Of a stretch of DNA of 64,000 nt, positions 54,721 through 64,000 are shown piece after piece (the first letter of the stretch is position 1; every line of letters starts with the position of its first letter). The position numbers were made by a program, and so were the translations under genes. The DNA is from Lithospermum erythrorhizon. Taxonomy: Eukaryota; Streptophyta; Magnoliopsida; Boraginales; Boraginaceae. The stretch is from positions 141,571-205,570 of the forward strand of contig JADFUC010001685.1 in the NCBI GenBank assembly GCA_019722365.1. The letters are read 5' to 3'. The notes beneath the pieces were generated by a model. It saw only the letters and a program-made list of their open reading frames with translations. It was not told the origin of the DNA and made no database searches.

Positions 54721-56805
54721 GTATTTCCCTGCCAAACAAAAAGTAACAACTATAAATTACAAATAAATTACATAATGAATAAAAAATTGATTCAAGTATT
54801 AATCAGTTACCTTTAATTCTACAAAATAAAATAAAATTTAATGTTAGTAGACAATAAAATTATGGAAATGAACCACAACATAAAAAAAGATGATATTATG
54901 TGTGGGTTTGGAAAAAATAGTTTAATGATGAGACGCTAGAGGCAGCATAGTAACGAGATTCCTAATACCGCCTATCCCATCTCCACTGCCTCCATTCGGG
55001 AAGTTTGAATTTCCTCACTTTGTATATGCTAAATCCAAGTCGAAAACTCGTTTCATACCGGCTCTGGGATCATTAGTTTATAAAGAATGAGATGAAAGAG
55101 TCATCTGGCTTCCATCCTTGGCTTCCATTTTTATTAAATGTAATGATTTTTACAATTTCGAAATAACATTATTAACTTAAGAGTATTATATCTAAAAATA
55201 TCATTAGTGAGATATGATAAATGGGACATCAATTAGTGGATAGTGTATGTTATCTAATGCGATATGTTTATCTTTTCCTATGGTTAAATGTAAAGTCGCA
55301 GTTGCAACTTCCTCTCTCATCTATATTAACATGGCTACACTATTAGTGATTTAACAAATATCTTATAACGCATATCATCATACTTCAGCAGATGTAAATG
55401 CAATTCATAGTATATGTAGAATGTCTGGTGTCGTACGCTAATATATAACTTGTTATTGTTAGGATTCAATTTTAAAACATATAATGGTGTCATATATACA
55501 ATATATTAATGATTTTTTGTTAAACAAATACAAGTGCACTCCAGGAACGGGGTTACAATACCTAGAATCTTTTTCAATAAGTCCTGCCTCATTGTCTCCA
55601 TTTTCATAATCCGTTTCTCCACTCCCCGTCTCCTACCGACACTATTAACACATTGTCCCACCCCGTCTCCGCCTCGGGAATTTAATTCATCATCTGCCTC
55701 AGCCAATGCAATCAGAGATAAATTAAAAAGAAGCATCATGTATAGCACTTCCAACTCAGAAATAACTATTCAACTTAAACAACTATTCAATCATAAACAA
55801 ATCAATAACCAATGCTTAAACATGTAAACATAACTACTAAACAAATAAACACAACAAGTAATTCAATATAAATGAAATACAGTCCATTCAATCACAACAA
55901 TGTTATGAAGAACGGGAAATGTAAGTGCATGTTTGGCACAGTTTCAATATAACGAAGTCAATCTAACCCACCCATATTATCCCTACAAGTGGCTCATCCT
56001 GAGGTCAAGTATTTGGGAAATCAAGCAGGGCAGGTCTGGTCTCTGAATCGAGGCTCCCTGCAAGGAAAGGCATGAACTGGTGGATGCCCAAGACCTCCAT
56101 ATTGGGCCAATAATCCTAACTTCATGTGATAGGCAGATACTGCACGCAAATCAAATTTCCACATTTTCAACCTTCAAATCCAACCCCATGTCCACCTTAC
56201 ATTTTCCAACTTCCTCCTAAAAGGCCTGGCTGGCCCTCTTCCCCGCTCTTCTTCGCTTGCCTCTTCTGCAGCCTGCCCGAGCTCCTCTAACCCAACACCA
56301 CCTAAAGAAAGCGACGTGTGTAATCAGATCATCCCACAGGCAACAGAGCCTCACCAAAGACTGAAAGCACCCCGCCTTCGCTAACGCACCCCGGATCTAA
56401 GGCCCGAGTCCAAGTCTCCAAAAAGATCTTGAAGCCTCGTGGAAGCTCGCTTGTACTGCTCCTGGGATTTTAATACATTCATATAAGGCTCCACATTTGT
56501 AAACCAAAGAATTCAAACACACTATATAAACTAAATAATAAACTATAAACTATTCACAAATCATAAACCAAAACAAGCATAAACGAAACCAAACAACTAT
56601 GCACAAACCATAAATATAAACTTAATATGCACATTCAATTTGATTTAGTCTTCACAAAATTATTCAACAACTATACAATAATTGAATATATATAATCACA
56701 ATGCTATAAACCATACATTCTGGCCAAATCTCATTCTGCTGCTAGCAACACATTCACAATACTATTCTGTGCACTATTCACAACTACTATTCACAATAAA
56801 TATGG

Positions 56806-56960
56806 ACAAAGCAATATGCATTATTAAATGCCATGTCCCACTTCTGGTCAGAGATTTTCCTATTTCTGAGGTATCCTTATCCTTCTTCTTTGCTTCATCT
56901 TCATCAGATTTCACAAGAACTTTCTTCCAAACTTCTTTCTCGAATAAATAGAATACTGAT
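56806..56960 (-). pseudogene. BED-zinc-finger-like transposase fragment
   Basis: The minus-strand frame reads EVWKKVLVKSDEDEAKKKDK and shortly after GKSLTRSGTWHLIMHI. This resembles the hAT BED finger pattern (VW..F..V....AKC..CGK....SGT.HL..H), but the zinc-binding cysteines are not visible. Supporting only as a relic; confidence is limited. Confidence 0.35.
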
Positions 56961-58029
56961 GGTTGGGAATTAACACAAATAATCGAGTAAATAAAAACAA
57001 AAATAAAACAAGATTTTATTTTTACCTCAACTGATTGTTCTCAACGGATGCTGGCCACTGCCACTGATTTGAAGGAATGCCGATTCTGACTGTTCAAGGA
57101 CTGACGATGTCACGACACGCCCCATTAGCGAGATACCTCAATCGATGAGGTCAAGCTGAAGCCTGCCGTCAGAGCACCGCCCAGCCCCCATCCGTAATTC
57201 TCAGAAGTCTTCTCCTCTTTCATGTCAGCTGCTAGCTTTCCACTTCTTCTCGCGCCTCGCCGAATATCATTTACACGTCCCCATTCTTTTATCGTATATC
57301 TTCCAAAAACAACAAAACAAAAATCTAATTAGATTTATAATTCACCTCAAAATATTTTAAATCACTTATTTTCGTAAAAGACTTACTTCTGAACGAACTC
57401 TCGTGATAAATGCCCTAATCTCTTTCGACGACTGCATTTGAGGGCTGAACTGACTGACCATTCCAGCTAACCGCTTCACATCGAGCCGCCACAGACAAAA
57501 TTTAAAGCGTAAAAACTAAAACGCTATAAGTTATTCCCAGCATAAATAAAAAAATAACTATTTTAATTAATTCTAGACACCAGTGGACTTACGACTGTAG
57601 CATCTCCCCTGGCCCGAATCTCTTTTGCCCATGGGGACCACTGAAAGGACGGTCATCTCCTCGTATACATCATGCCTCACAAGCCTTCACGGCCGGGCCC
57701 TAAATCCATCCTGCCCTTCTACTACTTCATCCCCATCAACTCTGGTAAAGCAGTAGCTCGCAAGGCCGCCCCCGTGAGTCCTCGAAACGAGGGAAAGACC
57801 TGTAGCCGACTCGAACCCGATGTCAAGCCGGCCCCGACGATGAACCGCCGCTGCCCCCCGTATCAAACTGACAATGCATCGGAAAGGGAGCCGACTCTCG
57901 CTTATAATGGTGACCTGACGAAGTCATCCGCCCATACGGTCATCGGAAGTTCTCGGCCTTTTTGGAGGGTCGCCCGCCTCATCGCTCTACCTTATCTTCT
58001 CCTTCCTCCTATTACCACCACGCGCCATC

Positions 58030-59420
58030 CGGCATAATCAAATTAGAAATATTTTAACTATTCAAACCATATTCACAACCAACAATTGCTCCTCTATTCA
58101 CAACCAACAATTAACACCTATTCACAACAACTATTCAAGGCAAATTACAACTATTCAAAACATATATAAACTATTCACAAATTAACAAATTCACAACTAT
58201 TCATAAAATAAATAATTAACAACTTTTCACAACAAAACAACTGACAACCAACAAGCGACGTTCATTCACAACTTCACTAATCACACCATTCACTAACAAG
58301 CATTAAATAATTTTACCAACTAATTAACCATTCACTAACAATTTCATTTAATCAATTAAGTGAACCATTAACAATTTAACTAATTTAACTACTAAGTTAA
58401 AACCATTGGGTATTTGACTATGGGGTTCAACCATTAACTAATTAACAATTTTAATAACAATTAAACTATACAAATTAACTAATTAACACTCTAACAATTA
58501 ACTTCATATTCTCATTCAACCATTTCTATCAATCAAATTATCTTCAACCATTAATAATTTAACTTCAATCCAAAATCCACAACTGGGCTCAACCAATTTC
58601 AACTATTCAAACCCATTCAAATGACAAATCAATCAACTGTATTCAACACCAACTGTATCTTCAATTATAAGCAAATCATACTATATTCAACTATATTAAA
58701 CTATATTCAAGTATATATTCAACATAATATACAATCTTTTTCATTCAAATGACTTAATCAAATTATTCAACAATATCTGTAACTATATTCAACTATTCAA
58801 CAATATTCAACTATTCAATTATATTCAACTATTCAAATGTATTATAAACTATTCCTCAACTATAAAGTTCAAATTCATAATATAAAAAAATACATTCAAC
58901 TATTCAGTTATTCCTCAACAATATTCAAATATTCACTAGAGTCTAACTATTCAACTATATTCAAATATAACAGCAAACTATTCAAATAATAACAATTCAA
59001 CTATTCAAAAAACCATTCAAGAACGACAATTCAAGAAACTATTCAAAACTATTCAACAATTCAACAGACAAATATTCAACCATTAAACTACAACTATTGA
59101 ACTATTAAACACAACTAATCTAAAAATTAACTTACCCAATATAACTACTGAATATAACTATCTTCACTATTCAAATTTCTACAATTACTAATTTATCAAT
59201 TATTCAACAACTATTTCAAATATTAGAAATAAACTAATCAGAATAATAAATAAAAATAAACAAATTCGAACATAACTGTCTAAACATAATCAAATAATAG
59301 TCTAACATAATCAAATTAAACATAATCAAATAGGATCAAACATAATCAAATAATCAAATAATAACAAAAATTAAACATAATAAAGATAAAGAATAACTAA
59401 AATTAGTATAATCAAATTAC
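58030..59420. repeat. Long low-complexity tract (AACTATTCAA type)
   Basis: About 1.4 kb dominated by attcaactattcaa, aacaattcaac and catattcaac words without a fixed period. Similar but shorter runs lie at 56490-56800. No coding capacity. Confidence 0.75.
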
Positions 59421-59659
59421 CTTAAATTAAAGCAGGCATGTTTTTTGATTTTTGAGTTTGGGGTAGGCCGCCGGAACCGTTGTGGCGGGGTACTTTATGA
59501 ATAAAAGGGGGGAGGCGGCGGAACTATGATATATGGGGTATTTATGCAGCAAGGGCAAGGGCTTCGCCGGCCGCTGGGGGGTGGAGGAACGACGCATGCG
59601 GGGGGAAGGGAGGCAAATCGACGACACCAAAGCGGGAAGCGGTGCTGCCCAATCGACAT

Positions 59660-60760
59660 CGGGGGAATAATCAATTTAATATTTAAATGAATGTATTTTA
59701 TGTGGCATGCGCAATTTTTTATTTATAATGATCAGTCAACGGAGACGGGAAGAAGCGCGTTTATTTGAATTTATAAATGGAGACGGAATAGTCGGGCATA
59801 TTTAAATTTTGCAATTATTTAAGAACATTGAGACAAACTTTATTATTATTTTTGTTTTTCTTTTTATTCCAGATTTCATCCTGTTGCTCTCCACAAAACC
59901 GACTCCATATAAAGTTCACACAGCCAAGTGAAGATCCATTCAACCCGACCTGATTTAAATTCGAAATGAAGCTTTTTTTCCCTGCCAATGATTATTCTAG
60001 TAGTGTGTATAGTTTGTGTTAGTTAAGTCTCTGAGAGTATTTTTCATTTACCTACTGCTGGTGAATAAAGAAATGAAACAAATCAATTAATAACAAAGGT
60101 CACCAAACATCTCAACAGGGCCACATCTTGTATTTTTAAAACTAGTTATTAAAATAATTCAAGCAATTTATATGAACTGTATAATCCTTAAGCTTACTAG
60201 AAGAAGTTATAGAAGATAAAATACTAAATATGATTACTAGATCAACATCTTAAGAAATAGCATAAGGAAAAAATGGTTTGATTTAAGGCAAAAAATGTAG
60301 GTATCGTTAATAAACTATCTGAGCAAACGATACCTATCGAAGAGAATTTACAATTCAAGTAAACTCAATTGATAACACTACTATATTTAATAATACTCCC
60401 AATGAGAGTCTAATTCAAATGAACCATTTGATAAACTCTTTAAAGCAGCAGCTCAAAATTTCGCCTCAACAATTTCAAGAAATGGGAATGGTCTATATCA
60501 GAATGCAATAAATTGCTCCACTGATGTGGGATTTGAGAAAATACTGGTACGAACTCCCACCCGATTTCTCTATATTTCTCACAAACCTGTAATGATCTCG
60601 GGCACTTTTAATATTATTCTCAAACTACTTAACTTGAAGCTCTTTGTATATAAAATCCAAAGAATCTACAAGACGAGCATGGCTTCTTCCAAAAGAATAA
60701 GTGACCTTCGATACGACAAAACCATCCTAAATAATAAACAAAAAGTCATTTTATTCCATT
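59660..60760. other. Gene-free stretch left of the plus-strand acidic-protein gene
   Basis: About 1.1 kb of AT-rich sequence with no supported gene. A second, inverted snRNA-USE-like motif (reverse complement ATCCCACATCA) is at 60522-60532. Confidence 0.45.
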
Positions 60761-60771
60761 GTCCCACATCG
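60761..60771 (+). promoter_or_regulatory. USE-like motif GTCCCACATCG
   Basis: Exact match to the plant snRNA-gene upstream element RTCCCACATCG. A TATA-like ccataaaaggg starts near 60803, about 31 nt downstream, the spacing used by polymerase II snRNA genes. No snRNA sequence follows. The next transcribed unit would be the acidic-protein gene at 60897. The motif could also be a retroelement LTR end or chance. Confidence 0.35.
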
Positions 60772-60896
60772 CCCATAACATAAAAGAGTACCACCTTTTG
60801 ATCCATAAAAGGGTCTCATTATAGTTTTCAATCCAAATTATTATTTTTGCATGCATTATATATCCAAACCCTAAGCAACAATAATTGTCTGGTTTG

Positions 60897-62138
60897 ATGG
60901 AGCCTAGCGACCCCGATGAAGATTCCTACCCCGATGAAGAGGCCTACCCCGATGAAGAGGCCTACCCCAATGAAGATGCCTACCCCGATGAAGATTCCTA
61001 CCCCGATGAAGAGGCCTACCCCGATGAAGAGGACTACGCCGATTATGAATCCTACTCTGAAGAAGAGGTGGACGAATCTATTTCTCCCCACCATTATCCT
61101 CAACATCTGGTGATGAAGCACATCCACGGCTCCGATGGATGGCTAAAATGGAGGGACGAGGCTATAGCCGATTGGAACAAGGTAGCTTTTTTAATTTATT
61201 TTAACATATGTATTTCATTGTTCTTTTAATCTTAAATTATCTCTTTTTTTTTATCACAGAGGTTTACTATTCAACAACCTATAAATCTAGTTGAAAAGGG
61301 TGTTTCATACTTGGATTCACATCCTAATTTGTCAGAAACTATAATATTTTCCATGGAATCATGGTCTGGGGATGGATGGAAACCGATGGCAAAGGTCTTT
61401 GCTATCGATTCGTCCGATGGGAATCTTTATCTACTCACCACCCACCTATTTGACGACAGATGTGTGGATTATGCAATTGATGGGGAGATTATACACTTTA
61501 TTAACCCTAATTATTCCTATCCTACCCCCTCCAGAATGGAAACCTACAACCTCAGAACAACTCAATGGGATACTATTCATGTGACAGACCCACTCGAAAT
61601 CAATCGCTTGTGGCCGGATTCTTTCCCTGTTTATTCATCCATACGACTACATCTTCGATATACCAAGTGGGTCAAATACTTTCGTTGCTGTATTCTGCCG
61701 GGCAACATATCATTTTGTTTTGAGAACACAAGTAGTCAACCATGTCTTATTGTTCGTAACCTGGAAGGTGATGTTAATAAACTAGCCCAAACCCATGCCG
61801 ACTTTGTCCGTGACCACCAGATTGATTTGGGTCCTTACTTGAAAGATCTTTGTGATCTTAAGCCATCAGAATTCTTCTTGAATCACATAACAGGACTCAA
61901 GTTCTGCTTGCATATATTCTTCTCCGAAGAATGGTTTTCTCAAGATACCTCTTCTGTTTGTATCTTCACTTTTGAGTTGGCTAAGGTGAAGGGGGAACAT
62001 ATAAGGATTCAAGATGACCCTGATCAATTCAAGGCCCGGAAAGGTGAAACCTATATGTTTGAGATAGCTCACATCCTCAACTGGACATACTTCCAGCTGC
62101 CCTGCTATCTCTTTCCCAGATCCTGCGTCAAACTGTAA
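60897..62138 (+). CDS. Acidic protein of unknown family, paralogue B with hexapeptide repeats
   Basis: Two exons: 60897-61181 (ATG 60897-60899) and 61260-62138, with a 78-bp GT-AG intron and phase kept, giving 387 residues. The homologous ATG in paralogue A supports this start. Residues 1-7 lead into seven hexapeptides of DEEAYP type (about residues 7-48), then another acidic run (ADYESYSEEEVDES), and the conserved block GSDGWLKWRDEAIADWNK at the end of exon 1. Exon 2 contains KVFAIDSSDGNLYLLTTH, NISFCFENTSSQPCLIVRNL, RDHQIDLGPYLKDL, FCLHIFF, SSVCIFTFELAKVK and DDPDQFKARKGETYMFEI, ending CVKL. I do not recognise the family. No signal peptide or membrane segment was seen. Compared with paralogue A it has a larger acidic head and lacks part of the stretch after SMES. 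A TATA-like attatatatcc lies at about 60856, only 40 nt upstream of the ATG. Confidence 0.8.
60915..61040 (+). repeat. 18-bp coding minisatellite, seven units
   Basis: Units of gatgaagaggcctacccc type start at 60915, 60933, 60951, 60969, 60987, 61005 and 61023. They encode DEDSYP, DEEAYP, DEEAYP, NEDAYP, DEDSYP, DEEAYP and DEEDYA. Units 1-2 and 5-6 are the same pair, which suggests a later 72-bp duplication. The 18-bp length keeps the reading frame. Confidence 0.95.
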
Positions 62139-62984
62139 TGTTATCTGTTTCGTCTTGATATATTATTTTAATATTGACTTCCTCCTCCATGAATCACTCA
62201 TATTATATGTTTCGTCTTTATTATTTTATTTTAATTTAATAGCACTGCATTACTATTTGGCTATTTATGCATTCCAGATTCTCTTGGCTTGTTGTTAGTT
62301 CACGTGCCGGAGATATTAGTTGTTAGTTCACGTCAGTCGTTATCAAATCATATTGAAGAGACATGTAACCTCAATGTATTTTAATTGCAAAAATCGAACT
62401 GTCATGCGAGTCCATAATTTGAGCATCCATCAGCTTCTAACTTTATGAATGTTTGTATTTTTTAGTCTAGTCTCTTGTATACTGCATTTGTTAACTAGGT
62501 CGTTGATATGTTTTCTGATCATGTTAAAATACATGACTTTAAATTTAATTCAGACATATTAGTGGTTATTTTCTTCGAATCCTTTGCTTATGCTATTAAT
62601 TCATATTTACGATTGTTTCAGAAAACGTGAGTCCCGCAGGTTGCCGGCGACCCGCCGATGTTAGGGTTTGTAAGATCATTCCCTATCCTCCGTCGTTAGT
62701 ATATATACCCATGATCCTTAGGGTTTTTTTATAGCTAAGATTAAATAATTCTCAAACCTCCCTACCAACAACGATTCGAACCCTTGAAGAATCGGGAATT
62801 TCAACGCCATGACGCTAGCTCAACAACTATAGACCATTTTATTATCTCGATCCTTTGTCGCTTTCTTTAGTTCATAATTTGAGATTGGTGTTTTTCTCTT
62901 CATCACTTAATTCTGAAGTTAATTAAACGATTGTTACGCGCTGATTTAAATGCTCTAAATTGATTAACTATTATGTTTATCGAT

Positions 62985-63160
62985 AAACATAATATTGATT
63001 TGAATAAAATTTAATGTCAATATTAAAGTATATTGAAAATATTATTATTTGATAATTTTACCAAATATTATACAGTAAATAAAAATATTTGAATTTAATA
63101 TTTAATCTGTGAAAATTCAAATTTAAACCTTGACAATCTATTAGGGGATATAGGAGTATT
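62985..63160. repeat. Dispersed AT-rich repeat, copy 4 of 4 (MITE-like)
   Basis: Contains accaaatattatacagtaaat and aaaattcaaatttaaacctt and ends ttaggggatataggagtatt, matching the end style of the copy near 20965. Confidence 0.5.
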
Positions 63161-63510
63161 GGGATAATGAATTTGTCACTTTTTTTTATTTCTTAATTGT
63201 AATGTAATACAAAATATCATATAATAATTTAGATATATATTCTTTAATAGTAATTTTTTAGACTAGAAAAATTATTTTTCAATTTATAATTGAATAATTA
63301 TCATACAAAATTTTTTAGTATGAATAGACTAATTCATTGCATTAAAATGGAATGTATTTATTGTTATGATAAAATTAAAAAAATCAAATGCAGTATTATA
63401 TCAAACACTTATCTGGTAAATATAAGGAGTATTTTTATGTTGTTCCGACCAAGATATTGATAATGAACATATGGTTATTAGCATACGTATGAAAGTGTTA
63501 TGAAATTTTT

Positions 63511-63812
63511 AAGCAAAAATTTAAGACTTATTAATTATTGAATTGTTTTAGGAGTCTTTTGTAAAATTTTAGAAACAAATTTTTTCACCAATATAAAATA
63601 TTATAATGGGTGGTAATATAATAATTAGTAAGATAAATGGAAAAGAAAACACAACTCACACTTTATAATTATAAGAAAAATTCTAAGACTTGCTAATATT
63701 AAATTGTAATAATAGTCTTTTTTAAATTTTAAAACATATTTTCCATCAATAAAATATTACACAAGCAGAATATAAGAATTAATGAAGTATAAACACAACT
63801 CATTACTTTTAT
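63511..63812. repeat. Tandem duplication of about 150 bp
   Basis: Two adjacent diverged units share, in order, aagacttatta / aagacttgcta, a gtctttt...aaattttaaaa block, ccaatataaaatatta / catcaataaaatatta, and acacaactcacactttataa / acacaactcattacttttat. Confidence 0.65.
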
Positions 63813-64000
63813 AAGTAGTTATGATATATAGACATAGATTAAATGCAGCATTATATCTATCTATAGGTTTAAAGATGCACAATATTTGTAAATATTGCAC
63901 TACGCCATACAATTTTGGTTTTAACGGAGACGCGCCCAATTTGTCTAATGACTGGGCATGATTACGTAGCAACAATGCAACTGAACGAAGTAATACTGAT

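Larger units (their letters stand above)
53900..59700 (-). mobile_element. hAT-like transposon region, badly decayed
   Basis: Grouped on three observations. C-rich tracts at 54000-54440 and 55540-55690 (cccaaccgcc, ccaccccgtctccgcc) and a G-rich tract at 59430-59660 resemble the GGGCGGGG-type subterminal repeats of plant hAT elements. A BED-zinc-finger-like fragment lies on the minus strand at 56806-56960. Long AACTATTCAA-type tracts fill the rest. No transposase core or terminal inverted repeat could be fixed, so the limits and the unity of this element are inference. Confidence 0.35.
60863..62715 (+). repeat. Right arm of the inverted duplication
   Basis: Matches the reverse complement of 36743-38485 from atccaaaccctaagcaacaa through the 3' flank to gatcattccctatcctccg and atatatacccatgatcc. 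The matching 5' flank is only about 35 bp, so the two gene copies do not share promoters. The 3' flank match is about 550 bp. Confidence 0.85.
62716..64000. other. Gene-free right end of the window
   Basis: About 1.3 kb, very AT-rich, with a dispersed repeat copy (about 62985-63160) and a tandem duplication (63511-63812). No gene is supported. Confidence 0.55.

Noticed and set aside
57672..58037. A 121-codon open frame in plus orientation
   Set aside because: It lies in a GC-richer patch of transposon debris, has no recognisable family, and its Pro/Arg-rich content follows from base composition.
38836..59700. An integrated plant pararetrovirus
   Set aside because: The domain order (integrase before reverse transcriptase), LTR pair and tRNA-Met primer site fit Ty1-copia. 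No movement- or coat-protein-like frame was seen.
60761..60900. A small nuclear RNA gene after the USE-like motif
   Set aside because: None of the conserved U1, U2, U4, U5 or U6 starts follow, and there is no Pol III terminator in the expected place.

Overview
The window is nuclear DNA of a flowering plant, most likely a eudicot. It is AT-rich, genes are split by many GT-AG introns, gene-free tracts hold Stowaway-like MITEs and LTR-retrotransposon debris, and the recognisable genes are plant families: a CEP peptide precursor, a filament-like plant protein, nicotinate phosphoribosyltransferase, a DUF2854 plastid protein and a DUF569 relic. All exon models were built by eye from splice sites, reading-phase continuity and remembered family conservation. 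No database search was made.

Layout. Positions 1-33,000 are gene-bearing and every gene lies on the minus strand: a two-domain CEP hormone precursor (187-570), a LisH/CTLH/CRA (RanBPM-like) gene (4070-11060, 5' part damaged), nicotinate phosphoribosyltransferase (14380-20475, C-terminal part missing), a filament-like plant protein (22759-26794, intact, 1053 codons) and a DUF2854-type membrane protein with a probable transit peptide (30149-32647, intact, 263 codons). Between the LisH gene and NAPRT sits an uninterrupted run of 949 T (11446-12394). The ends of the two genes that face this run are both lost or garbled, so the interval is suspect as assembly. Positions 33,000-37,000 hold an LTR-like fragment and a tandem array with a roughly 400-bp higher-order period.

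Positions 36.7-62.7 kb are framed by an inverted duplication. Two copies of a two-exon gene for an acidic protein that I do not recognise face away from the centre (37301-38462 minus, 60897-62138 plus), with about 1.8 kb of matching sequence each, including the 3' flank. The plus copy has gained seven 18-bp repeats coding for Asp/Glu-rich hexapeptides. Between the arms lie about 22 kb of transposon-derived sequence: a decayed or poorly polished Ty1-copia element with both LTRs (42420-47475, minus), inverted LTR-related arms, a broken DUF569 gene, and a hAT-like stretch with C/G-rich ends and long low-complexity tracts. Homologous stretches there differ mostly by short insertions and deletions. 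That fits either old decay or uncorrected long-read consensus.

The genes do not form a pathway. The ordinary genes are independent housekeeping or signalling loci. The points most worth attention are the inverted duplication of the unrecognised acidic-protein gene, the 949-T run with its two damaged neighbours, and the higher-order tandem array. I found no convincing new multi-gene system.
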